DNA of 64,000 nucleotides from Azolla pinnata (Eukaryota; Streptophyta; Polypodiopsida; Salviniales; Salviniaceae), in NCBI GenBank assembly GCA_037176905.1, contig JBBBWG010014557.1, positions 1-64,000 of the forward strand, in the 5' to 3' direction. Under the pieces are notes generated by a model. It was not told where the DNA came from. It worked only from the letters and a program-made list of their open reading frames with translations, and searched no databases. Within the stretch, counting starts at the first letter, position 1. The number at the start of each line of letters is the position of its first letter. Shown piece after piece: positions 12,201 to 25,275 of this stretch. A program made the translations under genes and the position numbers.

Positions 12201-15200
12201 AGTGACGAGTGGAATCATACTGAAAGTCCACACCAGCTGATAATTTTGCTACCTGTCACATAGCACATTCTCAACTACTGAACCATTTGAAACCTTGAAA
12301 AGTAGATGAATGATACCTCTGTTGGGAGTTCCATGCCAGTGTCATCAGGAAAGAGGTTTGTGAGCAGCACCAAGGGTACGTCCTCTGCACCTTCCACTCC
12401 CGCACATACAGTTTTTAGCTTCATCAGGTACTCAAATCGCAGGGTTAGCAATTTATTGGATTTTCCGTTTCCATCAATGTCATCGTCATCAAATATGTGC
12501 CATAGGACAGAGAGAGGATGGGCATGATAGACCCCATCCAAAACCTCCTTAATATGTGATTTTCTCGTCCTTTTCCTTCGTCTTTGTGAATCATCCTCCT
12601 CTTCTTGTATATCATCTTCTAGCTTGGCCTCTTCGTGTATTTCATGTGCTAAACCTACAAAATCAAGACTCCAGGCGTTCTCATGATTGTTTCGTATACA
12701 TACAAGTGCTAACTCACAAGGCATCTTTCTCACTGACTCCACCTTTTGGGTTAAAATTAATTATACACAACTTGATGGAAAGAGAACTCTCGAGCTTATA
12801 AAGCTAGTAAAAGACAGGGAAAACGAAAGCCTGCCCAACTGCCACCTAGAAATAGCCAGGTATATTTGAGAGTCCATAGCAGAACAAAATATGACCTCTT
12901 TCACCAGAACCAGAAATAAAGATTATGGTGGAAAAGGATGCTGTGAAAACCTCATTTGAGAAACGGGCTCAACCCAGACATTTCTCCAAGGTTTTGGTCG
13001 GGTCCCAACACCACAAAAAATACATGCTGATGCTCACAATTTTCGCTGAAACAGAGATGAGCTAATGGCAAAAATAAAGTTAGAAATTTCCATAATTTAA
13101 TGCATTTTGATGCCACAATCCCAAGGACCAAACGGATTTTACTATCCTTCCTGGAGATGGTCCCTAAACCTGGAGGGGGATAGGTCGATTAAGTTTACTA
13201 TCAGACTAGGAAATTACATGTAGCTGATTGCACCAGATCCAAAATGAATCCAAGTAGTATCAGTGAAACTTCAATTAGTATATCCGTAGTTGTTGATGAT
13301 CGAATAAAGATTAAGAGAGTGATCTCTGGAAGAAGCTAAATTCCTACAGCTAGTCTTGACCAAACACATCCATTGCAGAAAATGACATGGGACATGGCCA
13401 AACTCTAATCCACTGGAGAAAAAGGGCTTCGGTTGATAGGCTACACAAAATATATCCCAACAGCCAAAGACATTGAGTAGACTTTCTTGGCGATTCTCCG
13501 TGTCCTAGAGATTAATTAAGACTGTTGTAATCAACTGTGCACATTGTGATAGTGGGAGGAAATGTGTAGAGATAAGGCTGGATTGACTATGTATGGAAAG
13601 CAAATTCTAACAGTGCGAACACGAATAGTGCACTGTCATAGACTGTCACGATGATAATGCGATGATGATGCTCTACAAATGTGCACAGGGACCAAGATGA
13701 CTCAAAGAACCAGGGAATTTTAAGCCGTACAGCAAAAGACGTAGAAATAAAAAACTAGGCTTGTTTCCTATTTCAATCTTCTGCCATGAGTTTGTTCCTA
13801 TAATTTAGCTTTTATTCTTGTTACAAGCTCTCAAAGCAGTACAATCTTGTACAAGCTTAATGATTGTGCATGATGTCCTGTATGAGAGGCATTCCAAAGT
13901 GGCGTTTTCTTCTCTTTCTCGTACATTGAGACAGCAAAGGCCAAATGATTTTTTGTCTGTTTCAAAAATATTTAGTCCGACCATCAATGCTTGTAAGCAT
14001 GCGTACTTTGGACTACAGAATATATGTTTAAGTTTTACAGGAGGCTGAAATGTCCTACAAAACCGAATGACAGATCACTACTTGAAATGGTATGTCCCGT
14101 CTTTGGGAACAAAACAATGAAAAAAATTACAGTTAGTTTCTTAGCTGAGCACTTTAATAACTTATGAGTTATCAAGAAAGAGTTTTTCCAATAATTCCAG
14201 AGTGTAACAAGCTGACTTACACTTCACTATATTCAGGAAATCAAAAACATAATTATGCATGCTTCACTATTCCTGAATCATAGAAAATGCTACCTGAATC
14301 TCTCAATGCTTGTTGACGAGCAACTGTTTGGCCATCCTTTGCACTACCAATAATTTCCAGCTCGATATTATTATCAAAAGCTTCTTTGTAAGCTAGGATC
14401 TGTGTATACAAAATATAAAGTGGCGTTGGAAGTAGCTCTGCCAGATGATGTTGTTTCATGCGCTTTGTATGAAGTATTCCCAATTGTTGCTGCACTGGCA
14501 GAGAAGCTTTTTTAAGAGCTTTTAGATGAGAAGGTAGGCTGGATAAAAATTTCTTCCGGCTAGCTATGCTCTCTTGTAGCATTTTCTTCCTTGCTTCCAA
14601 TAACTCCCGTTGCTTGCATAGCTCTTTTCTCTGTTTAAAACCAAAATTACCAACTTCATGAAACTTCCAGCTGCTTTGAAGAACAATACCTTGAGGATCC
14701 AAACCAGAGCAAGGTATCGAAAGATGAGATAATAAATGAGGTAGTTGTTCCTTGGAAGACAAACAAATACCGCTTCACATGAGCTCTAGTTCTTCCGAGT
14801 AAGACCTTACATTTTTCTCAAGCATATACTGTTGAATAACCAAACAAGTTTCATGTTTTTATTTCTCTTAGAGTGCATTTAATTGTGCAGAATATGTGTC
14901 TGCTCAAAACACAATTTTTGCTTAGATCATTTATTTCCATCCGAAACGAAGCAATAGCATCCACATAAAATACACAATGGGGAGCAAAGGACCTGGTGAA
15001 GCTCATAATTGAGCCGCTCGAGCATCATCTTGTGTGCATCATTTCTGAGATCCGGATCGTTCTGGAACTCCGGGGGTGCATTTTGGAAGAACTCTTCTTC
15101 AGGAACAAGCTCGATATCAGGATACTTGGACTTGAAGTCCTTGCATGCATTAATAGCTTTGATATAGTGGTTCTTCTGGTAAAGCAGATTGTTGAGCTGC

Positions 15201-15822
15201 AACGTCGTGTAATCAACTGGCAATTTGGCAGCCTCCGTCTCCTGTTTGACTCGATCCTCTTCTTGCAAGATGATGCGATTAATCTGCAAGAGAGGAAAGT
15301 AACATATTCTTGGTTCTGTTTGCTACTAGCATACATGGAAATGAGATCGTTTTCTCACACATGAACACACACACACACACACACACAAATTCACTCACTC
15401 ACACACATGTATATGCAGATTATATACATAAAAACTAGGGATATGGCACAGATAGGTGCACCCTTTGCAAATGCGAGCAGTTCATATGCATACCAGCCGC
15501 ATTTACAAATATACGTGTATGTGTGTCGTGCATGCAGGCATGTCGGTACATGCGCCTGAGTGTATGTACTAGGGACACGGCACACACAAGAAACGGGGAT
15601 TCGAAAGACCTGACGGAGGCTGAGGAAGGCCACGGAGGCCTGAGTGAAGAGCTCGCGCAGCTCTGCTCGGCTCCGCCCTTCTTTCTTGATGAACAGCAGC
15701 CTGGCGAGTATCTCCTCGATGGCTCCCCTGGTCTCAGAGAGCACGTCGTAGGCCACGCTCGTGCCCTTCACCTCCTCGCCCGGCCCCTGCATCTCCATCT
15801 CCATCTCCACCTCCATCTCCAT
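9242..15822 (-). CDS. THO5: THO complex subunit 5 (THOC5 homologue)
   Basis: Eight exons in transcript order: 15822-15610, 15283-14993, 14630-14294, 12654-12317, 12252-11999, 11734-11122, 9994-9815 and 9445-9242. All phases close, giving about 809 aa, close to plant THO5 proteins. THO5 is a core subunit of the nuclear THO/TREX complex that couples transcription to mRNA packaging and export, and in plants to small-RNA production. Seen in order: an N-terminal helical region; the [18 protein letters not shown] coiled coil; [23 protein letters not shown]; an acidic-basic linker with [48 protein letters not shown]; and a C-terminal [24 protein letters not shown] region (continuous across the 9815/9445 join). 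The first codons repeat Met-Glu because they lie in a GATGGA microsatellite, so the exact start among several ATGs is uncertain. It is transcribed divergently from the CCR4-4 gene. Confidence 0.95.
15365..15388. repeat. CA dinucleotide microsatellite in THO5 intron 1
   Basis: An uninterrupted CA/AC run lies inside the first THO5 intron (15284-15609), followed by scattered CA-rich sequence to about 15405. Confidence 0.9.
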
Positions 15823-16261
15823 GCCACTGCGCGTTGGTAGTCTACGAAGGATTCATGGGGAGCTAAACCGGAGGCCAAATGCTAGTGCTCTTCTTATATA
15901 TGTGTCAATCTACACATGCTTTTTGCGTTCTGTTTTCCCTTCATAATGTGCCCAATTGCAAATGATCGCTTCCAAGGCCCTTGTGGGGATTCATCGATCC
16001 GTTTCCTTCGTAATCTGACCAATCGCAAATGATCGCTTTCAAAGCCCTTTGTGGGGGGATTCATTGGTTGAGAAATTTCGCTGACCGATCCAAATTCGCC
16101 CGCGAAAACTGCAATTGGATGTCGTCTTTTTCGGTGCCCAAATTCTCCAATCCTCCACCGATCGATCGACTCCAATCCTCCACCGATCGATAGACTTGTT
16201 TCTATAATGTCTTGTGCAAGGAAGTCTTGCATTTGCCGGATTTCATACATATGCCCACAAA
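15823..16261. promoter_or_regulatory. Divergent promoter of THO5 and CCR4-4, with internal duplications
   Basis: The start codons of two oppositely transcribed RNA-metabolism genes are only 439 bp apart, so this must hold both promoters and 5' leaders. Two tandem duplications are visible: a 67-bp unit at about 15937-16003 and 16004-16070 (shared core GCAAATGATCGCTT), and a 25-bp unit at 16146-16170 and 16171-16195 (CCAATCCTCCACCGATCGAT). CCAAT/ATTGG words occur in or beside the repeats. An upstream ATG at 16207 opens a short reading frame that overlaps the CCR4-4 start in another frame and may dampen its translation. Confidence 0.7.
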
Positions 16262-18709
16262 ATGATCTTCACGTTCTCTCCTGAAAACCTTTCTACGAGC
16301 TTCGCAAAGGCTGCTACTGCAACAGCGACTCCACTCATGACCTCCTTCCCTTCTTCCTCTGCGCCGCGGATCCCCACCTTCGCTCCTCTTCCGGATTCGA
16401 GCATGGCAGCAGGTCCACAGTCCGTTCCTGGAGAAGCAGTGGAAGGTGAGGGAGGCACTCTGCCTTTGTTTCTTTCTTCCTGTTTTCTCCCCATGGCTCT
16501 GGCATTACGGATGATAATATTGATCGATGACGACGACGACGGCCTGATGATGTGCGAGTTCGAACTCTGTGTGTACAGTGTGCGTGTGTGCTAATACTAC
16601 CGATGGTAATACTGGTGGTAAAGATGATGACGATGATGGCCTAGTGATGTGTCAACTCAACTCTGTGTATGTTGTGTGTGTGTGTGTGCGCGCGCGCGCG
16701 ACCATCCTTGTTTCAGCAGCTCCTGTGATACTCAGGCTTGTTTCCTACAACATTTTGGCCCAGGTATTCCCCCACCTCGCCTCTTCTGCAAGTATGTTTT
16801 AAATTATACATCTGTCTGCTGCTATATGGAATCAATAGTGCATTGCTTTGCTGTTATATGGAGCCAATAGTGCGTTGATCTGCTGCAAAAACCATATAGG
16901 CAATGTATATTATTGGTGACTACAGATGATCTGCTATACGCTTCCAGTGCCCATACCTTTAGAATAATGGATTGCATTGTGTTGCAGGCATACTTGAGAA
17001 GCCATTTTTCCCCACATTCTCCTTCCCATTGCTTAAGGTCAGGAAATACAATTTCAGAAGCATTTCGCTTGTATGGCACAGTGTTAAGTGAAAGCACATT
17101 GTCAGTCAGTAACGTCTTGCTATGAAATCCAGGAAGTATGTGGAAGATTAGCTTCTTACCTGCCACTTATAGCTTACCTTTTCTTTTTCCAGGTGGAAGG
17201 CGCGTTCTCAGAAGCTTCTAGCACAGCTTTTAAGCTTTGATGCAGATGTTCTTTGCTTACAAGTGAATTCCCCAAATCGAAGTTTATGGTGACTTATTTT
17301 CAATGTTTGAGTTGCTTCAGTGAACATACTAGCTGGGTGTATTTGCGTTCTTTTAGGAGTTGGATGAATATGAGGGCTTCTATAAAGGGGGGCTAGGTCA
17401 ACAAGGCTATTTCAGCATTTATGCTCAAAGGCCGGGAAGAAAAGACGGTTCAGCCATCTTTTATCGGCCTGCAAGGTGAGTACTATTGTGTAAAATCGTA
17501 AATAAAGAAAAGAGTGCAACTGGATTCCATCCTGGTGCTGTCAGATCAAGATATTTGTATTTGTGATTTTGTAGGACATTCCAATGATAATAATGAAAAA
17601 AACCTTTTTCTTCTCTGCAGGCTTGAAATTATTGAAACTGAATTCATCCACTTCAATGATCTCGTTCCTGAATATAGCAGTGTGCATAAAGAAGCCGAAG
17701 GAGTTCCAGAAACGAGGATAACTGTAAACCATGAGCATTTTTCTAGGAAGGAAGCAGGTTAGACTTATGACTTGTATCAACACAGTAATGCTTGATATGA
17801 TAACATTGAATATAAGAATATAACTAGTTATAACTCAGACAGGGGTGATCCGAAGGATCCAAATGTGCGCCTTAAAAGAGACTGTGTTGGCATCATGGCT
17901 GCTTTTAGGGTTTTACCCGCTCCAAAGGATAGGATATTTTTGCTGGCAAATACGCAAATATACTGGTACTTACAATCACATAAACTTTGAGAGTGCTACA
18001 ATTGGGAACTTCTTGTACTACTAGTGAACTTAGCTGAGAGGGCCTCCAATCTCAATGCATGATTAGGTCTTGTGACAATGGGCTGAGATGAATATTTTCT
18101 TGTACTTATTGCTCTCTCTCGTTAACATACCTTTTCCAGGGATCCTGATTTCACGGATGTGAAGTTGGCACAAGTGAAATATCTCATAGATCGTGTTTTA
18201 AAGTTTCGAGATAGCATAGAAACACACCTTCAGCTTCGCAAACTTCCTGTGATAATCTGCGGTGATTTTAATTCTACACCGGGTGATGTGGTATGTATGT
18301 GTAGAAGCCAAAGAGTTTCCAAAAGTGACCCTGCTAATGTGCCCTATTTTGTTATCAGGTATATAACTACCTTGACCATGGTGGTGCTGGAGTATCTACT
18401 GAAAATATGTTATCTAATTCATCATTGGATTCTGAGAACAAAGTCTCGGGCAAGTGTGTGTTGCCACTTTATAGCTTGTATGGATCTGTGTCAAGAGAGC
18501 CTGAATGCACCAATTGTGCGCCCGGGTTCAAGGGTACTTTGGATTATATTTTTTTCTCCTCTTTTGATCGGATGAAACCTTTGAGCCTCTTGCAGATACC
18601 AACCCTAGATTCTGAGGATGTCAGAGCTGGGCTCCCCAACCAAACCTATCTCAGTGATCATCTACCCATCGGCACAGATTTCACTCTCCTTGGTTCAATC
18701 AAAGAATAA
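16262..18709 (+). CDS. CCR4-4: CCR4-NOT-like EEP nuclease, CCR4 homolog 4 type
   Basis: Nine exons: 16262-16445, 16720-16763, 16990-~17039, 17193-17262, 17357-17475, 17621-17757, 17839-17965, 18140-18290 and 18359-18709, about 410 aa. The first ~60 residues are Ala/Ser/Thr/Pro-rich and could include a targeting signal. The endonuclease/exonuclease/phosphatase fold then follows in order: LVSYNILAQ; SFDADVLCLQELDEYEGF, with the catalytic Glu of LQE; GCLGQQGYF-like substrate loop (GGLGQQGYFSIYAQRPGRKDG); ANTQIYWDPDFTDVKLAQ; PVIICGDFNSTPGD, with the metal-binding Asp and Asn; KGTLDYIFFSS; and LSDHLPI, with the catalytic His. The family are poly(A)-specific 3' exonucleases. Residue 241 is Gln where relatives usually have NTH. 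Acceptor choice at 17839 is set by phase. Confidence 0.93.
16670..16701. repeat. GT/GC alternating microsatellite in CCR4-4 intron 1
   Basis: A GT run passes directly into a GC run just before the second exon. Alternating purine-pyrimidine tracts of this kind can adopt Z-DNA. It sits within 20-50 bp of the 3' splice site at 16719. Confidence 0.9.
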
Positions 18710-20210
18710 AACCATGGGCCCAAACTCAAAACGTGATTCTCTGTAAAGGCTCCAATTATGAAGAGGATGCAATGTACATAGGTGTTATGCTGAGGGACAT
18801 GTTCGTAAGCGTGTGAAGTAAATTTGTACACAGCATTTTATTTTCAGTTACAGTCTAAGATACCATTTTGCATGAGCATCGCTTTGAACCTGGATACAAA
18901 TTGCGTATGAGTATCCATCTTTCTCTGTAAAATAATAATTTTGAACTTCACTGAATATGGTGCAATATCATGCAAATCTGCATATAACCTCAATACCTTT
19001 GGATAGACCTTTATCGGCATGCTACTTAGCATTTGTAGTTACTTGATTTATTGTAAGCCTACAAATATCTAGTGGGTTCCTGACATAGTAATTGGCTCTC
19101 AAATATATATCCTAACAGATCTATTACGGTTGCCCTTGAGGCTGTTTTGGTATAGAAAACACAACTGAAAACCAACTCACGTAAAGACTAATCTTGTGTT
19201 TCCTCTTCTACAATTAGCTTTCAATATGGAATCTAGTACATGGTTGCATTACTGGTAAGCCTGGTGAGAGCGTCATTTTAACAATGGTAGTGCAAGTTTA
19301 GCGCACTGGTAAAACCCAATTTTTTGCGATTGAAGAGAGCACTTGTGTATGTGATGCGAGTGAATGTGTGGAACACAGCAGCAGCACAGCCCTCTTAGTG
19401 GTTTATACAGGCGTGATTGCTGTGTCACTTCCATTTGTAGTGATGATGCTTCTGGCGCGGCAAAATGAATGTCTGATACATATGGCAAACCTTTGAGGAC
19501 ATTCTCAATAAAAGCCACATGCATCAAGCAATGTAAGTCTTCAAATCTACAGCATTGACACGATGACCATCAAACTTTTGAGTTACTTAGTACCACAATC
19601 ATGTAGTGACAATTTTTTAGCTTCTGTATCAGATAACGAAGTCATAATTGATCAAGGTTTATAGAAGAGCCTTGCCTTTCTCCACAATCCGCCTATCAAT
19701 GAAGCAACTTCTTCAATTACAAGAAACTGTTTTGACAATCTATAACAATTCCTTGCATCTATTTACATGTAATTCTTTGACAAATCAACCAATATATGTC
19801 AGCCAATATATGATGTAAGCAACAAAAGAATGATGAAGAACAACTCGGATGTAACCAATATATGTCAGCCAAGTTACTGAAGAACTGAGATAAAAAGTTA
19901 GCAGAAAATATATCCATGATACATCAAAAATAGACAAGATACAGATAACATTCAATACATCGGGGACAATGTCGCTTGATCAAAAAGTTTCAAAGAGAAG
20001 AATATCAGATTTTCCTTTTTAATGTCATGAGAAGTTACAAATAGAGAGTCTTGCATTTCAGCTCTTTCCCAACCTGAATCACAAACAAATAAATACAAGC
20101 CAACATGCCACTGAAACTTCATATCACAGATTGGCTCCCTCTGAATGTGCTCACTCTCTTAACAAGAAATTTTCATTGAAAGCTTCCTATTTGGATTACA
20201 CTCGCAGAAA
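18710..20210. other. Convergent intergenic gap between CCR4-4 and RH42
   Basis: Both flanking genes end here, so 3' UTRs are expected on each side. A short phrase, accaatatatgtcagcca, occurs twice (about 19789 and 19855). No coding potential, RNA gene or transposon is recognisable. Confidence 0.5.
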
Positions 20211-23200
20211 TTACAAAACTGAATACTTGCCGGGCCGACCTCCACCGGGGAGTGATAAAGCCGCAGCAGTACACTCCTCCAGTAACCTTTTGATTTCTGC
20301 CTTGGCTTTTTTCACAGAGTTCTCCGTAGAACCTTCAATGAAAAGATAAAGCTTCCTCTCTCCAGGGGCTGGAAGCTTTCCAGGGGGGAAATACTGCCCT
20401 CTTGTCGTAATCGCTGCTTCAGTCCATTCACTTATTGGCCCTAGGAAATCCTTATGAGTAACTTTCCACCGAGCATGCTGAGGGAAATCATTAATCTCTA
20501 GTTCTGCCTCATAATGCTCAGGCATTGCATCTGCTTGAATCTTTGAAAGATTGTGCTGTAAATTGATAACAGCTGCAAAAGCTGCAGCCTTTGCTGCAGC
20601 TTCATTGGCTACAGTGGCTACGGGAGGAACCGCACCAACATTGAGGCCAGGAAACCCTAATCCTGGGATAGAAGGAACAATCCCTGGAAAAATTAAACAA
20701 TGACTTCAGTTGGGATTTGTGTGGCTTAACAAATCAAAGATCTTACACATTGTGCTAATTACATGCATATTGTCCATAAATATAAATGAGCAATGGAACA
20801 ACTTAGTGCCTTCAGAATATGTGTTACTAGATTGATATTGATCACAAACAAAGCGTGCAGGCACGCACTGAAAACATTTCTTCCATGTGCAAGCAGTTCA
20901 AATTTAAAAACAGATGCAGCAGATAGCATACTATTTAAATGAAAAGGATGAAAGAAAGGAAACGAACCTGTCGTGGTACCTATAGCTGGCACGTTCGGCA
21001 ATCCCATAGATACACCCGTCAAACCAAGCTGTGGAATTATTCCTCCTGAAACACCTTGAGTCAATGACAGCAATTGACTACTGACACCAAATGGAGGTTG
21101 CTGTTGTTGCTGCTGCTGCCCTACAGCCTTTGCTACCATTGCAGCTGCTGCAGCAGCTGCTACTTGTGCCAGATCACCTCCAGCTTTCCGGATGCCATCA
21201 TCATCAGATTCTGAATCCGATTTATCCTCTTCTTCCTCGAATCCATATTCCTTCGCTTGTGCTTTCTTGGCAGCTCTCATGGCTTCATCTTCTTCTTCAT
21301 TGAACTTGAAACCACTTCCACCATACCCACTACCATGTGCTTGTTCTGTGCCCTGGTGCACTTTGGCCATGAATTCGTCCGCCAACTTCTTTAAATCTTC
21401 AGGAACAGCCTGCTCAGAGAGCTGCAGTGCCTTGACTAAGTCAGGTGCATATCGTGCTTCCTCCGGCGAAATGAATGTGATGGCAACACCCTTCTTCCCT
21501 GCCCTTCCTGTCCGACCGACTCGATGAACATAATCCTCATAATGATTTGGAACATCAAAGTTGACAACAAGCTCGAGATCTTTCACATCGAGACCCCTTG
21601 CTGCAATGCTTGTTGCAACAAGCAGATTGCATACATTAGTTTTGAAGTCGCTAAGGGTTGATTCTCTGTCTGTCTGCTCCTTCCCTCCATGGAGGGATAA
21701 ACAGGGATACCCATTCCTCATTAGATCTCTGAAAAGGTTATCACATTTGTCTTGTGAATGGACAAAGACTAAAACCTTCCCCTTGTCATACCATTCTCCC
21801 AAAAGCTCCAGCAATCTCAAGAACCTTTCTCCATCTGGTCTTACCTCCACGGTTTGAGTGATGTCCTTGTTGACCACACTCCTTCCCCCAACTTGTATTT
21901 CCACTGGTCGTGTCAAAACCTTCCTAGCAAGTACCTCCACCTGCCGAGGAAAGGTTGCAGAAAACAGTACAGTTTGCCTATCAGGCCTTGTGTTTTGAAC
22001 TATTCTGGTGATTTGAGGTTCGAAACCCATATCAAACATACGATCTGCTTCATCCAAGACAAGGTAAGTCACCCTCCTAAGATTGGTGATCTTGCCAGCA
22101 CTGGTGCACAAGATATCAATCATTCGGCCAGGTGTACATACTACAATTTCAGCTCCTCGTTTCAGATCACTTATTTGTTGGGCCACTCCAGACCCTCCAT
22201 AGACAGGAACGGCTGCTAAACCTAGAGCTTTAGAGAACTTCTTAATGTCATTATAGATTTGTTGCACAAGTTCCCTTGTCGGGGCCATGATGAGACCTAT
22301 TGGTCCATCACCAGAAACGAGCGGAGGCTGATCCTTTATATGCCGCAACATAGGTAAAACGAAAGCAAGAGTCTTTCCTGACCCCGTCTTTGCAATGCCA
22401 ATGCAATCTCTACCACTCATAATGATAGGAAGAGCCTGAGACTGGATAGGCATCGGCTTTTCAAATCCCATCTTCTTGATTATATCCAGAATTTTAGTTG
22501 CAAGTCCGGTCTGATTCCACGTCTTAATTGGCCTTGGCACATCCTTACCTCTTATTCTCAACTCCAAGTCTTTTCTGTATGCTGCAACTTCTTCGATGCT
22601 CATCCTTGATATCTCTTTCACTTCAATGTAGAAGTTCTTCCTGAATGGCATGTAGTCGATTTTTGAATGATCCACGAGGGCTAGCTTCTCAACCTTGGTC
22701 TTCTTCACTCGTTTCATGAACTCGTCATCATCCTCATCTTCATCTTCTTCATCCTCTTCCTTTTCATTATTTGCATCCTCAGAATCACTATCGTCCCCTG
22801 GAAGAATGCGTCCAGTTGCATTTCTTAAAACATTCTTGGCCAGGTTGGCACCATTAGAAACTGCTACTGAACTCTTTGTTTTTGAAGAATCCACAATAGC
22901 TGTAGCAGTTCCACCTCTTAGAGCATCCTCAGCGTCCAATTTCTCAACCTCAGGCAAAACCATTGAATTCATAAAAGCATCGAGGGGATCTACATCTTCT
23001 TCATCTGCTCCTGCATTAGCTGACACGTCATCATCGCCTTCCATTTTGACATCCTTCAGAGATCCATTAGCTTCACCATGCTCATCAACCATGGATACAT
23101 CATTATTATCAATGTTACTGGGGTTAGATGCAGTCTTCTTAACCCCATCGACGTCTTCTTCATCAGACTCCTCGCCTTCAAGAGTCCATGCTTTACCACT

Positions 23201-24973
23201 ATTTGGCTGCTCCTCACCTTTATTTTTCATCTCCTCTTCTTCTTTCCTCCTGCGGAGCTCCTGCCATTCTTGGACTCTCCTCCTTCTCTTCTCTGCTTCT
23301 TCATCAAGTTTCCTTTGCTCTTCTTCGAGATCTTCTTGTTGAGGGGATGCTTCTTTCTTAACTTTGGTTTCGGTTTCTTCTTCTTTCCGTCGCCTTCTCC
23401 TCCCTTTGTCTCTCTCTTCATCCTCTTCTTTGTTCTTCTCTATTTCAGGCTCTCGTTCTCTGTGCTTTTTTCTCTCGCCTTTGCTGCTGTCTCTCTCTTG
23501 ATCCTCATCTCTTCTTCTTCGCTTTCGATCCTCCTCCCCATCCCGATCCCTGCGCTTTCGATCCTCCTCCCCATCCCGATCCCTTCGCTTCCGATCCTCC
23601 TCCCCATCCCGATCCCTTCGCTTCCGATCCTCCTCCCCATCCCGATCCCTTCGCTTCCGATCCTCCTCCCCATCTCGGTCCCGTCGCTTTCGATCCTCCT
23701 CCCCATCTCGGTCCCTTCGCTTTCGATCCTCCTCCCCATCTCGGTCCCTCAGTTTTTTGTCATCGGCATCCCTTTCCCTGTGCTTCTTCTCATCTTCAGC
23801 ATCCCTCTCCCTGTGCTTCTTATCACCATCTACATCCCTCTCCCTGTGCTTCTTATCACCATCAGCACCCCTCTCCCTGTGCTTCTTGTCACCGTCAGCA
23901 TCCCTCTCCCTGTGCTTCTTATCACCGTCAGCATCCCTCTCCCTGTGCTTCTTATCACCATCAGCACCCTTCTCCTTGTGCTTCTTATCACCGTCAACAT
24001 CTCTTTCCCTATGTTTCTTATCACCTTCAACATCCCTCTCCCTGTGCTTCTTATCATCTTCAACGTCCCTGAGCTTCTTATCATCTTCAACGTCCCTGAG
24101 CTTCTTATCATCTTCAACGTCCCTGTGCTTCTTATCATCTTCAACGTCCCTGTGCTTCTTATCATCTTCAACGTCCCTGTGCTTCTTATCATCTTCAACT
24201 TCCCTTTCTTTGTGCTTCCTATCATCTTCGACAGCCTGCTCCCTGTGCTTCTTGTCATCTTCAGCATCCCTTTCTTTGTGCTTCTTACCATCTTCAGAAT
24301 CCCTTTCTCTAGGCTTCCTGTCATCTTCCACATCTCTATCTCGGTGTTTCTTATCATCTTCGTCTCTGTCTCTGCGCTTCCTATCATCGTCTACATCCCT
24401 ATCCCTCCGTTTTCTATCATTATCATCCGTTTCTCGTTGTTTCCTACCACTTTCATCCCTGTCTCTGTGCTTCTTGTCGTCCTCGTCCCTTACTCTCCGT
24501 TTCTTATCGTCTTCATCCTTGTCTCTGTGTTTCCTATTATCATCTTCAGCATCCCTGCCGCGGTGTTTCTTCTCGTCTTCGCCATCTTTGTCTCTGCTCT
24601 TCTTGTCCTCATCATCTCTTTCTCTGTCTGCATCGCGTTTCTCTCTCTCTCTTCTCTCGCGTTTCTCCCGCTCTCTCTCCTTGGCATCCGGCCTCTCCTT
24701 GCCTCTCTCTTTCGCATCTCCTCTATCCTTACCTCGGTCTCTGCTGCCGCTGAGGTCGTCGCGCTCCACCTCAGCAGCGTCAACATCGGCATCGGAATCG
24801 TCGTCCCGGTCTCGTTCCTGCTGCTTCTTCTGCTTCCGCCGGCTCTCCTTCTCCTTCTCCTTCTCCCTGTCTTTCTCCCGATCCTTGTGCTCGCGATCTC
24901 GGGGTTTCTCTCGGTCTCGATCGCGCCCGCCGCCGCGGCTGCTCCTGTCTTTCTCCTTCTCGCGGTGCGCCAT
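20211..24973 (-). CDS. RH42: DEAD-box RNA helicase, Prp5 / RH42 type
   Basis: Two exons, 24973-20968 and 20683-20211, joined in phase 1, about 1492 aa. The intron donor lies just after VPAIGTTT. The helicase core has all motifs: GIAKTGSGKT (about residue 860), PTRELVQQI, TPGRMIDIL, DEADRMFDMGF (about 970), SATFPRQ, LVFVHSQ, VATSIAARGLDVK and HRVGRTGRAGKKG (about 1150). The N-terminal half is an Arg/Asp/Glu/Lys-rich low-complexity region, then an acidic DEEDVDPLDAFM segment typical of Prp5-like proteins. The C-terminus has EEDEAMRAAKKAQAKEYGFE and a KH-like tail with ARWKVTHKDF and GERKLYLFIEG. Prp5 proteins act in the nucleus in U2 snRNP branch-site recognition during pre-spliceosome assembly. 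At ~1490 aa it is longer than the Arabidopsis protein of about 1170 aa, and the excess is in the charged repeats. Confidence 0.96.
23515..24400. repeat. Coding minisatellites in the RH42 N-terminus
   Basis: Two adjacent in-frame arrays. A 33-bp unit encoding DGEEDRKRRDR is repeated about seven times (about 23515-23750). Then follow 24- to 33-bp units encoding DGDKKHRERDA and VEDDKKHRD variants (about 23760-24400). Array edges are diverged and central copies nearly identical, as expected from unequal crossing-over or slippage under selection for charge. Confidence 0.92.
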
Positions 24974-25242
24974 AGCTGCTTCAGACGCGCGCGCAGAGCC
25001 CTGGTCTCCGTTTTAACATTGTTGTTTTTTGACTCTCTTGTTAGCATTACGGAAGGGACATTGTACTACTACAAATTAGCGACAGCTTAAAAAATATCCC
25101 TCCCAAACTGTGCTCAGCTCAGGATATGCAAGGGAAATGTTGTTATCGTATGGAGCAGGAAACTTGTTCGGAAATCTGGCATTTCTCTGACTCGGGAAAA
25201 TTTGGACTGCCTAGCTAGCTTTCCGCCAAGCTGAATAATCCA

Positions 25243-25275
<33 letters not shown>

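Noticed and set aside
23078-25090. A 670-codon open frame on the plus strand (and a 419-codon one at 23757-25016) opposite RH42
   Set aside because: The frames are rich in Leu/Ile/Pro or Ser/Leu/Cys only because they are antisense to the GAY/AAR/CGN-rich minisatellites of RH42. They have no domain and track the repeat unit.
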